From the NCBI GenBank assembly GCA_944388165.1, contig CALXHS010000088.1, positions 1 to 40,175 on the forward strand: 40,175 nucleotides of DNA, given 5' to 3'. A program made the position numbers and the translations under genes. Positions 22,537 through 30,622 of the stretch are shown here, one piece after another. Numbering within the stretch: position 1 is the first letter of the stretch; every line of letters begins with the position of its first letter. The notes beneath the pieces are model-generated. The model was not told the DNA's origin. It saw nothing but the letters and a program-made list of their open reading frames with translations, and ran no database searches. This DNA is from an uncultured Gemmiger sp. (GTDB taxonomy: Bacteria > Bacillota > Clostridia > Oscillospirales > Ruminococcaceae).

Positions 22537-23895
22537 ATGAAAGAGGACGAACGATTGTTTACAAACCGCCAGCTGGTACGGTTGCTTTGGCCGCTCATCA
22601 TCGAGCAGGGGCTGGCCGTTCTGGTGGGCATGGCCGATACGGTCATGGTCTCCACCGTGGGCGAAGCGGCCATCTCCGGCGTGTCGCTGGTGGATATGAT
22701 CAACAACCTCATCATCAATATCTTTGCGGCCCTGGCCACCGGCGGCGCGGTGGTCACCAGCCAGTTCCTGGGCGCCCGCAAGCCGGAGGATGCCTCCCGC
22801 AGCGCCGGGCAGCTGGTCACCCTCAGCGCGCTGCTGGGCGTGGCGGTGGCAGCCTTCTGCCTGCTGCTCCGGGCGCCCATGCTGCGGCTGTTCTTCGGCA
22901 GCATTGACGACAGCGTCATGCGCGAAGCCCTGATCTACTTCACCATCACCGGGCTGTCCTATCCCTTCCTGGCCCTGTACAACGCCGGGGCGGCCATCTT
23001 CCGCTCCATCGGCAACAGTGCCGTTTCCATGAAGGTCAGCGTCTTCATGAACCTGGTGAACATCGCCGGCAACGCCCTGTGTGTGTATGTGCTCAAGATG
23101 GGTACCGCAGGCGTGGCGGTGCCCACCCTGGTTTCCCGCGGCATGGGTGCGGCGATCATCCTGTATCTGGCCACCGCCCACCACGACAACCCCGCCCGCA
23201 TCACCTGGGACGGCGTGCGCCATCTGCAGCCCGTCATGGCCCGGAACATCCTGTATATCGGCATCCCCTCGGCCATGGAAAACAGCCTGTTCCAGCTGGG
23301 GCGGGTGCTGGTGGTCAGTATGATCAGCATTTTCGGCACGGTGCACATCTCCGCCAACGCGGTGGCCAACAACCTGGACAGCATGGGCTGCATCGTGGGG
23401 CAGGCCATGGGCCTGGCCATGATCACGGTAGTGGGCCGCTGCGTGGGGGCAGGGGACCTGCGCCAGGCCGGGTATTTTGCCAAAAAGCTGCTGCTGTGGG
23501 ACTATCTGGTGCAGGGAGCGTCCAACGCCCTGGTGCTCATCTTCCTGCCCCAGCTGCTGGGCATGTACACCCTTTCCGAAGAGACCTGGCAGCTGGCCTG
23601 GCTGCTGGTCATGATCCATGCGGGCAGCGGTATCCTGCTGTGGCCGGCCTCCTTCGTCCTGCCCAACGCCCTGCGCGCCGCCAACGATGTGAAGTTCACC
23701 ATGATCACCTCCATCTTCTCCATGATGGTGTGGCGTCTGGGCTTCTCCTACATTCTGTGTGTCCAGATGGGCATGGGCGCCGTGGGCGTCTGGATCGCCA
23801 TGGTGGTGGACTGGATCTTCCGGGTGATCTGCTTTGTGGTGCGGTTTGCCACCGGTGCCTGGAAAAAGCGCTGCACCCCCGTCCGTGCCGCCTGA
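22537..23895 (+). CDS. MATE-family efflux transporter
   Basis: A 452-residue cation-coupled multidrug/toxin exporter of the NorM/DinF superfamily, with about twelve spans in two homologous halves. The start of the first repeat (LVRLLWPLIIEQGLAVLVGMADTVMVSTVG) and the second (RNILYIGIPSAMENSLFQLGR) are plain. The ATG at 22537 follows AGAGGAGAG. A basic tail (KKRCTPVRAA) ends the protein. There is no terminator before the next gene, 33 bases on, so exonuclease III may be co-transcribed. Substrate is not predictable. Confidence 0.9.
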   Translation: MKEDERLFTNRQLVRLLWPLIIEQGLAVLVGMADTVMVSTVGEAAISGVSLVDMINNLIINIFAALATGGAVVTSQFLGARKPEDASRSAGQLVTLSALLGVAVAAFCLLLRAPMLRLFFGSIDDSVMREALIYFTITGLSYPFLALYNAGAAIFRSIGNSAVSMKVSVFMNLVNIAGNALCVYVLKMGTAGVAVPTLVSRGMGAAIILYLATAHHDNPARITWDGVRHLQPVMARNILYIGIPSAMENSLFQLGRVLVVSMISIFGTVHISANAVANNLDSMGCIVGQAMGLAMITVVGRCVGAGDLRQAGYFAKKLLLWDYLVQGASNALVLIFLPQLLGMYTLSEETWQLAWLLVMIHAGSGILLWPASFVLPNALRAANDVKFTMITSIFSMMVWRLGFSYILCVQMGMGAVGVWIAMVVDWIFRVICFVVRFATGAWKKRCTPVRAA

Positions 23896-23928
23896 ACTTT
23901 TTTACTCTCATTCTGAAAGGATACGACC

Positions 23929-24687
23929 ATGAAGAAATTCATCAGCTGGAATGTGAACGGCCTTCGTGCCTGCCTGAAAAAGGGCTTTGCCGAATCCTTT
24001 GCATCCTTTGACGCCGACGCCGTCTGCCTCCAGGAGACCAAGATGCAGCCCGGCCAGGCGGACTTTGAGCCGGAAGGCTACACCGAATACATCAACAGCG
24101 CCGAGAAGAAAGGCTATTCCGGCACCCTGATCTACACCCGGCTGCAGCCCCTCAATGCCTGGAACGGCATCGGTGTGGAAGCCCACAGCCATGAAGGCCG
24201 GGCTATCACCCTGGAATTTGAGAACTTCTACCTGGTGAACCTGTATGTGCCCAATGCCCAGAACGAGCTGGCCCGCATCGACTACCGCATGCAGTGGGAG
24301 GACGACCTGCGCGCCTACCTGCTGGACCTGGACGCCAAAAAGCCGGTGATCGTCTGCGGCGACCTGAACGTGGCCCACCAGGAGATCGACCTGAAGAACC
24401 CCGGCCCCAACCGGGGCGCGGCAGGCTTCTCCGACCAGGAGCGTGGCAAGATGACCGAACTGCTGGCTGCCGGTTTTACCGACAGCTTCCGTTACCTGCA
24501 CCCGGATGTGACCGGTGCCTACAGCTGGTGGAGCATGCGGTTCCGCGCCCGGGAACGGAACGCAGGATGGCGTATCGACTATTTCCTGGTGTCCAACCGC
24601 ATTGCGGATAAGATCCACGCCGCCGAGATCCTGCCCCAGGTGATGGGCAGCGACCACTGCCCGGTGGTGCTGGAGATCGACCTGTAA
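23929..24687 (+). CDS. xth: Exodeoxyribonuclease III / AP endonuclease
   Basis: A 252-residue DNA repair enzyme that cuts 5' to abasic sites and has 3'-exonuclease and 3'-phosphatase activity. Active-site residues are visible: Asn8 in SWNVNG, Glu36 in LQETK, Tyr119 region in RIDYR, Asp145 and Asn147 in GDLNVAH, and Asp242-His243 in GSDHCP. It is close in type to B. subtilis ExoA and could equally be named exoA. GAAAGGA precedes the ATG. A modest hairpin terminator follows. Confidence 0.93.
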   Translation: MKKFISWNVNGLRACLKKGFAESFASFDADAVCLQETKMQPGQADFEPEGYTEYINSAEKKGYSGTLIYTRLQPLNAWNGIGVEAHSHEGRAITLEFENFYLVNLYVPNAQNELARIDYRMQWEDDLRAYLLDLDAKKPVIVCGDLNVAHQEIDLKNPGPNRGAAGFSDQERGKMTELLAAGFTDSFRYLHPDVTGAYSWWSMRFRARERNAGWRIDYFLVSNRIADKIHAAEILPQVMGSDHCPVVLEIDL

Positions 24688-24708
24688 AAAAATATCATTA
24701 TTTTTTCC

Positions 24709-24740
24709 GGCCCGCTGCAAAATGCCGCGGGCCTTCTTCG
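24709..24740 (+). terminator. Probable terminator after exonuclease III
   Basis: GGCCCGC (24709-24715) pairs with GCGGGCC (24727-24733), followed by the weak T-tract TTCTTCG. Confidence 0.6.
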
Positions 24741-24752
24741 TAGTATAGAATA

Positions 24753-24762
24753 GAAACGTTTC
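24753..24762. promoter_or_regulatory. Palindrome GAAACGTTTC upstream of the ECF sigma gene
   Basis: A perfect 10-base palindrome just after a -10-like TATAGAAT (24744-24751) and before the ribosome site. The central CG with flanking A and T tracts resembles operators of the LacI/CcpA family. A classical cre site would need TG at the left edge, which is absent. A clear -35 was not found. Confidence 0.35.
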
Positions 24763-24789
24763 GAGCAAGGAGGTGAGGGGCACGGCATT

Positions 24790-25329
24790 ATGAACAATCA
24801 GGACTTTTCGGAACTGATGCGGCAGTATCAAAAGTTGATCTACACCGTTTGCCTGCAGTTCGTCCGCGACCCTCACACCGCCGAAGACCTTACCCAGGAC
24901 ACCTTCCTTTCCGCCTACACCAGCATCGACCGGTGCGACCCGGCCTATTACAAACAGTGGCTGGTGCGTGTGGAGGCCAACACGTGCAAGGACGATCTGA
25001 AAAGCGCCTGGGTGCGCAAGGTGGAAGCCCAGGATCACGAAAGCCTGCCGGAACCCCGGGGCAAGCCCCCCACCGGCACTGCCCTGACCCCGTCCGACCC
25101 GGACCCCCAGGACCTGCTGCTGCAGAAAGCCGACGCCGCCGAACTGGACGGCATGGTCCGCGGCCTGCGGGAACCCTACGGCAGGGTGGCAACGATGTAT
25201 TTCCTGGAAGACCGCCCTGTGGCGGACATCGCCCGATTGTTGGGGCGGCCCCCCGCCACCGTGCAGAACCAACTGTTCCGCGCAAAAGCCATCCTGCGCA
25301 AACAGATCACCGAAAGGAGGCAGGAGTAA
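24790..25329 (+). CDS. ECF-type RNA polymerase sigma factor
   Basis: A 179-residue group 4 sigma factor. Region 2 (about 8-72) has the helix FVRDPHTAEDLTQDTFLSAY; region 4 (about 125-172) has the helix-turn-helix DRPVADIARLLGRPPATVQNQLFRAK. The linker (about 85-120) is proline-rich. AAGGAGGTG lies upstream at slightly long spacing; no better start was found. It is followed one base later by a zinc-type anti-sigma factor gene, which by family knowledge holds it at the membrane until a signal arrives. The signal is unknown; neighbours suggest envelope stress. Confidence 0.9.
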   Translation: MNNQDFSELMRQYQKLIYTVCLQFVRDPHTAEDLTQDTFLSAYTSIDRCDPAYYKQWLVRVEANTCKDDLKSAWVRKVEAQDHESLPEPRGKPPTGTALTPSDPDPQDLLLQKADAAELDGMVRGLREPYGRVATMYFLEDRPVADIARLLGRPPATVQNQLFRAKAILRKQITERRQE

Positions 25330-25330
25330 C

Positions 25331-25873
25331 ATGACCGAAAGCATGGCCCCTTATTTTGACAACAACAACCTGTTCGACACCGCCGGCTGCCTGACCCAGA
25401 GCGGCCTGGAAGCCCTGCGGGACGACCGTCTGGACGATCTGGGCCGGCTGGAAGCTGCCGAGCACCTGACCTTCTGTGACCGCTGCCTGGCCCGCTACAC
25501 CGCCCTGCTGGAGAGCATCCAGCTTTCCGCCCCCATGCGGGACCTGATCCCTCAGGTGCAGGCCCTCATGCGGCTGCGTGCCTTCCGGGTCATGACCAAC
25601 CGGTATGTGTCGGCGGCCGCCGCCATCGCCCTGGCTCTGGCCCTGTGGCGGTTCGGCATGTTCGGCGGCGCGCCCGGCACTGCCCCCCGCCCCCAGGAAG
25701 AACCCCGCCAGAAAACCAGCATCAGCCAGATGCTCAGCGATACCCTGAACGGTGCCAGCCAGGGCCTGCAGAATGTCCTGGGCTCCATCCAGGACACCGC
25801 CCTCAGCGGCTGGGCGCAGCTTTCGGACCATAACCAGCAAAACCACGGCCAAGCGGCCGCTAACGGAGAGTGA
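25331..25873 (+). CDS. Membrane-anchored anti-sigma factor (zinc-binding type)
   Basis: A 180-residue protein. The cytosolic part has the HxxxCxxC signature of zinc anti-sigma domains (His45, Cys49, Cys52 in EHLTFCDRC). One membrane span lies at about 91-110. The outer part is Gln/Ser-rich with a possible amphipathic helix (ISQMLSDTLNGASQGLQNVL). It is directly downstream of the ECF sigma gene, AGGAGG being shared with the sigma gene's end. It should bind and silence that sigma factor. Release might be by redox change or proteolysis; the sequence does not say which. Confidence 0.82.
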   Translation: MTESMAPYFDNNNLFDTAGCLTQSGLEALRDDRLDDLGRLEAAEHLTFCDRCLARYTALLESIQLSAPMRDLIPQVQALMRLRAFRVMTNRYVSAAAAIALALALWRFGMFGGAPGTAPRPQEEPRQKTSISQMLSDTLNGASQGLQNVLGSIQDTALSGWAQLSDHNQQNHGQAAANGE

Positions 25874-25878
25874 ACGCC

Positions 25879-26448
25879 ATGAAAAAGAACGCATTACTGA
25901 CCTTTATCTTTGCCTGCATCCCCGGCGCGGGGCAGATGTACTACGGCTATATGCGCCGTGGCCTGTCTCTCGTCACCCTGTTCTGCGTGGCTTCCGGTAT
26001 CGGCGTCATCATCCCGCCCATCCTGCTGGCCACGCCCATTATCTGGATGTACGCCTTCTTCGACACCTATGACCTGATCCGCTACCTGGTATCCGGCAGC
26101 CCCAAACCCGATGATTTCATCTGGGGTGACCGCATTGACCTGGGCCGGTTCAAGGCTTTTACCCCCCGTGGCAACCGCATCATCGGCTGGGTGCTGGTGG
26201 CCTGCGGTGTGTGGGTCCTGTTTGACAGCTGGGTAGCACCTTTGCTCCACGACCTCTTCATCAACCTGGGCATCGAGTATCTGTACTATAACCTCATCGG
26301 CCAGCTGCCCACCGTCATTGTAGCAGGTCTGCTGATCTACTTCGGCATCAAGCTGCTGGGCCGCAGCGGCGGCGGCGCCAACGCTATGCCCCCCTATCCC
26401 GGGGAATTCCGGGACGGGGAAGGGGACAGCCAGGATATGCCCCGGTAA
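25879..26448 (+). CDS. Membrane protein with a TM2-like N-terminus, in the ECF operon
   Basis: A 189-residue protein with about four or five spans. The N-terminal IPGAGQMYYGYMRRG resembles the PGxGQxYxG turn of TM2-domain proteins. Two C-terminal spans (about 95-120 and 140-162) follow a polar loop. The tail is Gly- and acid-rich. The ATG at 25879 is chosen because GGAG lies at the right distance; an in-frame GTG at 25870 is less likely. It sits five bases after the anti-sigma stop, so it belongs to the sigma operon, perhaps as a target or sensor. Function is unknown. Confidence 0.7.
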   Translation: MKKNALLTFIFACIPGAGQMYYGYMRRGLSLVTLFCVASGIGVIIPPILLATPIIWMYAFFDTYDLIRYLVSGSPKPDDFIWGDRIDLGRFKAFTPRGNRIIGWVLVACGVWVLFDSWVAPLLHDLFINLGIEYLYYNLIGQLPTVIVAGLLIYFGIKLLGRSGGGANAMPPYPGEFRDGEGDSQDMPR

Positions 26449-26467
26449 GGAAAACGATTCCCAAACG

Positions 26468-26506
26468 GGTGGGCAGTCTTTTCCCGCTGCCCGCCTGTGT
26501 TGTTTT
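26468..26506 (+). terminator. Intrinsic terminator of the ECF sigma operon
   Basis: A 9-bp stem with one G-U pair, GGTGGGCAG (26468-26476) with CTGCCCGCC (26487-26495), followed by TGTGTTGTTTT. Confidence 0.7.
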
Positions 26507-26535
26507 AGCTCTGCGAGTATACGAGGTGTATAATC

Positions 26536-27501
26536 ATGGATGAAAAATACAATGTGAATGACCGAAAGACGGGCGCCGCCGGCCCTGCCGGGACCGCCCA
26601 GCCGCCCCGCAAGATCCGCCGGGTGGGCACCTTCACCTTCGGCCTGCTTCTGGTGGTGGCCGGTGTGGTGCTGATCCTGCGCACGGTGGTGCCTTCCCTG
26701 GACCTGCGTTTTGTGGTCAACCTGCTGCCGGTGGCCCTCATTGCCCTGGGCATCGAGGTGCTTGTCTATGCCTCCCGCCCCAACGTGCAGCTGAAATACG
26801 ACGGCCTGAGCATCTTTGTCTGCATCCTGATCCTGATGGGCGTGGGCGGTTCCTCGATTGCTGTCCAGCTGTGGAATGAATACGGCATCTCTGCCCAGAC
26901 GGCACAGATGCGCCTGGGGGATGAGCTGGAGAAGAGCGCTACCGAGACCCTGCGGAACGTTTCCGAACTGAACAGCAATGTTTCCGATCTGAGCGTGGTG
27001 CTGGACTTCAACCACGGCATTACCGATATCGCTACTGCGTCGGTGCAGCCGGGTGACCGGGTGGAACTGTATGTCACCGTGTATGCGGGCCGGTACGATT
27101 CCCCCAAGGCTTTTGCCACTATGGCCCGCCAGGTGGTGGACACCTGCCAGGCGGCGGGGCTGCCTTTCAACCGCTACCGTTTTGATACCTATTACCGTGA
27201 CGTGACAGACAACATGGTGACCTATTCCCTGAATATGGACTCCGAATGGCAGATCAGTGCCGATGCGGATGCCCTGGCCGAAAACGTCTATCAGTCCTAC
27301 TGGTATGACGGTGCCAGCTATTCCAGCTACGACGACATGGAAGACTATCGTATCGAAGAAATTCTGAACAACATGTCGGAAGAATACGCCGAGGAGTTCG
27401 GTTCCTATCCCACCGAACAGTGGATCGATGAACAGCGGGCTCTGCTGAAGGGCGCCACCCCCGAAAGCGCCGCTTCCACCGCCATCGAAGCGACCGCGTA
27501 A
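26536..27501 (+). CDS. Uncharacterised membrane protein with a LiaF/DUF5668-like N-terminus
   Basis: A 321-residue protein. Three spans at about 33-52, 59-79 and 90-112 include a GxxLxxxGxxLLL-type segment and VNLLPVALIALGIEVLVY, like the membrane part of LiaF/LiaI-type envelope-stress proteins. The outer domain (about 113-321) is acidic and I do not recognise it; its last part is Tyr- and Glu-rich (YSSYDDMEDYRIEEIL). It follows the ECF operon terminator and no clear promoter was found, so it may be read through. GAGGTG lies before the ATG. The LiaF likeness is from pattern only. Confidence 0.65.
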   Translation: MDEKYNVNDRKTGAAGPAGTAQPPRKIRRVGTFTFGLLLVVAGVVLILRTVVPSLDLRFVVNLLPVALIALGIEVLVYASRPNVQLKYDGLSIFVCILILMGVGGSSIAVQLWNEYGISAQTAQMRLGDELEKSATETLRNVSELNSNVSDLSVVLDFNHGITDIATASVQPGDRVELYVTVYAGRYDSPKAFATMARQVVDTCQAAGLPFNRYRFDTYYRDVTDNMVTYSLNMDSEWQISADADALAENVYQSYWYDGASYSSYDDMEDYRIEEILNNMSEEYAEEFGSYPTEQWIDEQRALLKGATPESAASTAIEATA

Positions 27502-27538
27502 GGCGAAGGGGATTTTCCTGCTTTTGACATAAATTTGA

Positions 27539-27580
27539 CCGCCCGATGGCTTTTGGCGCCGTCGGGCGGCTTGTTTTTTT
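27539..27580 (+). terminator. Intrinsic terminator before the MFS gene
   Basis: A 12-bp stem with one G-U pair, CCGCCCGATGGC (27539-27550) with GCCGTCGGGCGG (27558-27569), followed by CTTGTTTTTTT. Confidence 0.9.
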
Positions 27581-27598
27581 GTCAGCAAAATGTTACAC

Positions 27599-27625
27599 TT
27601 ATACAAGAATTGTAAATTTGTATAA
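27599..27625. promoter_or_regulatory. Dyad TTATACAA-N11-TTGTATAA at the MFS promoter region
   Basis: Two perfect 8-base half-sites, 17 bases from the MFS start codon. The region is AT-rich and must hold the promoter (a TTGTCA at 27579-27584 is one possible -35), so a dimeric regulator bound here would affect expression. Confidence 0.5.
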
Positions 27626-27642
27626 ACTGGAGGCATGATCCC

Positions 27643-29010
27643 ATGGGTCTACTGAAAGGCTACACCAAACAGGAGATCAGCTGGATGATATATGACTGGG
27701 CCAACAGCGCCCATTCGGTCATTGTGGTCACCCTGCTGCCCATCTTCTTCGACAGCGTTGCCAGCTATACGGCGGACAGCGTTTCCAGCATGTCTACCTG
27801 GGGCTATGCCACCAGCATCGCCATGGCCATTGTGGCCATCGCGGCGCCTTTTCTGGGGGTGTTTGGCGATATCCGGGGCATGCGCAAGCGGCTGTTTGCC
27901 GGGTTTGTCATCCTCGGCGTGGCGGCGGTGGCCCTCATGGCCTTCACCCCGCTCATGGACTTCACCTCCTCCACCGGGGCGGCGGACCGGGTGGCCGGGC
28001 TGATTCTGGCGCTGTACATCATCAGCGTCATCGGCTTTGACGCTTCCGCCATCTATTACGACGCCTTCCTCACCGACATCACCACCCCTGAACGGATGGA
28101 CCGGGTCTCCACCATGGGCTACGGCCTGGGCTACATCGGCGGCTCCACCATCCCTCTGGTCATCTTCCTGGTGATGAATCTGGTGGGCGTGCCCATGCTC
28201 ACCTGCCTGGCGGTCATCTTTGCCCTGACCGCTGTGTGGTGGCTGGTGTTCAGCCTTCCGCTGCTGAAAAACTGCCGCCAGACCTCCGGCAAACCCTATG
28301 AGAAGGGGGACGTGGGCCGCAGCATCCGGGGCGTGGGTGACACCATCAAGGAGATCATCGACAACAAACCCATGCTGGTCTACATCCTGGCCTATTTCTT
28401 CTACATCGACGGCGTGCACACCGTCATCAGCATGGCCACCACCTACGGCACCAACCTGGGTCTGGATTCCACCGGCATGATGGTGGCTCTGCTGCTGGTG
28501 CAGGTGCTGGGCCTGCCTTTCTGCCTGCTGTACATCCGCCTCAGCGCCAAGTTCGGCGCCCGGTTCATGGTGGGTGTGGGCATCTGCGTGTACATGTTCA
28601 TCTGTGTGTTTGCCTTCTTCATGCGGGACCTGTGGCAGTTCTGGGTTCTGGCTGTTCTGTGCGCCACCAGCCAGGGCGGCATCCAGGCGCTGTCCCGCTC
28701 CATGTTCGGCAAGCTCATCCCGGACAAGGACCGCAGCGGCGAGTTCTTCGGCTTCTTTGACATCTTCGGCAAGTTCAGTTCCATCATGGGGCCCGCCCTG
28801 GTGGGTGTGGTCAGCGCCGCCGTGGCCGACGGTATGCTGAAAGCCCAGGGCCTCACCGCCCAGACCGCCACAGCCGAACAGATCGACGCCATCAACGCGG
28901 CATCCAGCCCCTACGGCATCGTGTCCATTCTGCTCATCATCGGCATCGGCGGCGCGCTGTTTTTTGCCGTCCTGCCCCGCACGCTGAAGGGCAAAAACCT
29001 TTCCATCTGA
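27643..29010 (+). CDS. MFS transporter of the UMF1/Atg22-like family
   Basis: A 455-residue, roughly twelve-span transporter. The N-terminal YDWANSAHSVIVVTLLPIFF is the signature of the UMF1/vacuole effluxer-like family, and GFDASAIYYDAFLTDI and ALSRSMFGKLIPD fit the same family. In yeast, Atg22 exports amino acids from the vacuole; the bacterial substrate is unknown. GGAGG precedes the ATG at 27643. It is a single-gene unit: a terminator lies before it and a new promoter directly after it. Confidence 0.88.
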   Translation: MGLLKGYTKQEISWMIYDWANSAHSVIVVTLLPIFFDSVASYTADSVSSMSTWGYATSIAMAIVAIAAPFLGVFGDIRGMRKRLFAGFVILGVAAVALMAFTPLMDFTSSTGAADRVAGLILALYIISVIGFDASAIYYDAFLTDITTPERMDRVSTMGYGLGYIGGSTIPLVIFLVMNLVGVPMLTCLAVIFALTAVWWLVFSLPLLKNCRQTSGKPYEKGDVGRSIRGVGDTIKEIIDNKPMLVYILAYFFYIDGVHTVISMATTYGTNLGLDSTGMMVALLLVQVLGLPFCLLYIRLSAKFGARFMVGVGICVYMFICVFAFFMRDLWQFWVLAVLCATSQGGIQALSRSMFGKLIPDKDRSGEFFGFFDIFGKFSSIMGPALVGVVSAAVADGMLKAQGLTAQTATAEQIDAINAASSPYGIVSILLIIGIGGALFFAVLPRTLKGKNLSI

Positions 29011-29026
29011 GCCAAAACGCCCCGCA

Positions 29027-29055
29027 TTGACATTCTTCTTTGGGGGCAGTACAAT
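29027..29055 (+). promoter_or_regulatory. Consensus sigma-A promoter of the phospholipase-like/cyclophilin pair
   Basis: -35 TTGACA (29027-29032), 17-base spacer, -10 TACAAT (29050-29055). It starts 16 bases after the MFS stop codon. Confidence 0.8.
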
Positions 29056-29058
29056 AAT

Positions 29059-29087
29059 GGGGTATGCGGATACTGACCGCATACCCC
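29059..29087 (+). promoter_or_regulatory. Perfect hairpin at the transcript 5' end
   Basis: GGGGTATGCGG (29059-29069) pairs with CCGCATACCCC (29077-29087) across a 7-base loop. It lies at the predicted start site of the promoter just upstream and would form a 5' structured end. It may also end the MFS transcript, but the T-tract after it is poor (GTTTATGTTT). Confidence 0.6.
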
Positions 29088-29121
29088 GTTTATGTTTATC
29101 CGAACAGGAGGGCATTTTTCT

Positions 29122-30066
29122 ATGCCGGAAGGCTATACCCACGTCCGCACGGCCCGGCGGGCGGCTGAAGCCATCCATTATAAACTGCACTGCCCCGCGG
29201 CTTTTGCGGCAGGTGCCAATGGGCCGGACAGCTTTTTCAGCTTTGAGGTGTGGAAAAGCAAGGCGAAGCGCCGCTATGACCTGCCCGCCCTGGGCGAGCG
29301 GATGCACGACGAAGCCACCGGGGCGTTTCTGGTCAGCCTGATCCGCCACGTCAAGACCGGGGCCCAGGTGGAATATGCCCTGGGCTTCCTCTGCCATTAT
29401 GCCGCGGACACGGTGCTGCACCCCTATGTGGTGGCTATGTGCCAGCCCGGGCAGCCTTACGGCGGCAAGGGCGGCCACGGATACTTTGAGATAGCCCTGG
29501 ACTCCACCCTCCATGCGGAGGACACCGGTGTTTCCCAGGTCCCGGCGGACGATGCCTCCCCGGTGCCCCAGGGTACCGACCTGGCGGAGATCACCGCCCT
29601 GCTGCACACCGTTCTGCAGGAGGTCTACGGCGCCGACGTGACCCAGGAATGTCTGGCCGACGCCTTCTATTACCTCAACCGGGTGCGCAGGCTGTTCACC
29701 AGCCGCCACGGCATCCGCACGGCGGTGTTCTATCTGGTGGAGACCTTCTGGAAAGGCCGGGGGTTCCTCACCGGACATGTATCCCCCCGTCCGCTGCGGC
29801 TGGATCTGCCTGACGAATGGACCGACCCCGCCACCGGGGAAGCCCGCAAAGGCGGCGCCTTTGCCCTGCTGAAGGAAGCGGAAAAGCGCAGCGCCGTCTA
29901 TATGACCGCCGCCCTCCAGTTCTGGATGGGCCATCTGACCGAAACCGAACTGTCCACCCTGCTGGGCAGCATGGATTATACCACCGGCACCCCCACCGAC
30001 CGCAGCACCATGCCCGCGGTGAACGGGCCGGTGCCCAATACCGAAACAAAGGAGAATGCAACATGA
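29122..30066 (+). CDS. Zinc-dependent phospholipase C-like protein
   Basis: A 314-residue protein of the zinc-dependent phospholipase C/S1-P1 nuclease-like fold. Likely metal ligands stand in the family order: His7 in YTHVRTA, Asp36 in GANGPDSFF, His62, His92 and Asp96 in LCHYAADTVLHPY, and His119 with Glu123 in HGYFEIALD. No signal peptide is seen, so unlike secreted Bacillus PLC it is probably cytosolic, and the substrate is uncertain. The ATG at 29122 follows GGAGGG. The stop overlaps the cyclophilin start by four bases. Confidence 0.8.
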   Translation: MPEGYTHVRTARRAAEAIHYKLHCPAAFAAGANGPDSFFSFEVWKSKAKRRYDLPALGERMHDEATGAFLVSLIRHVKTGAQVEYALGFLCHYAADTVLHPYVVAMCQPGQPYGGKGGHGYFEIALDSTLHAEDTGVSQVPADDASPVPQGTDLAEITALLHTVLQEVYGADVTQECLADAFYYLNRVRRLFTSRHGIRTAVFYLVETFWKGRGFLTGHVSPRPLRLDLPDEWTDPATGEARKGGAFALLKEAEKRSAVYMTAALQFWMGHLTETELSTLLGSMDYTTGTPTDRSTMPAVNGPVPNTETKENAT

Positions 30067-30542
30067 TCCGCATCACCATGGAAAACGGCAAGACCATCGA
30101 CATTGAGCTGGACCCCAGCGCCGCTCCCATCACCTGCGAAAACTTTGAAAAGCTGGTCCTTCAGGGCTTCTATTACGGCCTGATCTTCCACCGCATCATT
30201 CCCGGCTTCATGATCCAGGGCGGCTGCCCCCTGGGCAACGGCACCGGCGGCCCGGGCTGGCACATCAAGGGCGAATTCTCCGCCAACTTCGTGCCCAACC
30301 CCATCAAGCACACCCGCGGTGTCATCAGCATGGCCCGTGCCCAGAACCCCAACAGCGCCGGCAGCCAGTTCTTCATCATGCACGCCGATGCGCCCCATCT
30401 GGACGGTCAGTATGCGGCCTTCGGCCATGTGGTCTCCGGCCTGGATGTGGTGGACGAGATCGCTTCCGTTCCCACCGACTGGTCCGACAAGCCCCTGAAG
30501 CCCGTCCGCATGCAGACTGTGCGCATCATCGACGAGGACTGA
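30063..30542 (+). CDS. Peptidyl-prolyl cis-trans isomerase, cyclophilin type
   Basis: A 159-residue single-domain cyclophilin that speeds proline isomerisation in protein folding. The catalytic segments FHRIIPGFMIQGG (Arg and the Phe-Met-Gln floor), MARAQNPNSAGSQFFI and the FGHVVSGLDVVD turn are all present. No signal peptide is seen, so it is cytosolic. AAAGGAG precedes the ATG, which overlaps the stop of the preceding gene (ATGA). The pair shares one promoter and ends at a strong terminator. Confidence 0.95.
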   Translation: MIRITMENGKTIDIELDPSAAPITCENFEKLVLQGFYYGLIFHRIIPGFMIQGGCPLGNGTGGPGWHIKGEFSANFVPNPIKHTRGVISMARAQNPNSAGSQFFIMHADAPHLDGQYAAFGHVVSGLDVVDEIASVPTDWSDKPLKPVRMQTVRIIDED

Positions 30543-30557
30543 TTCCCGCATAAAAAC

Positions 30558-30602
30558 AAAGCCCGCTCCCCATGCGGTCCGCAAAAGGGGAGCGGGCTTT
30601 TT
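30558..30602. terminator. Bidirectional terminator between the cyclophilin and the minus-strand membrane gene
   Basis: A perfect 14-bp stem, AAAGCCCGCTCCCC (30558-30571) with GGGGAGCGGGCTTT (30587-30600). T-tracts follow on both strands, so it can close both converging units. Confidence 0.9.
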
Positions 30603-30622
30603 CTGTTATGGGAAAGGGAACT

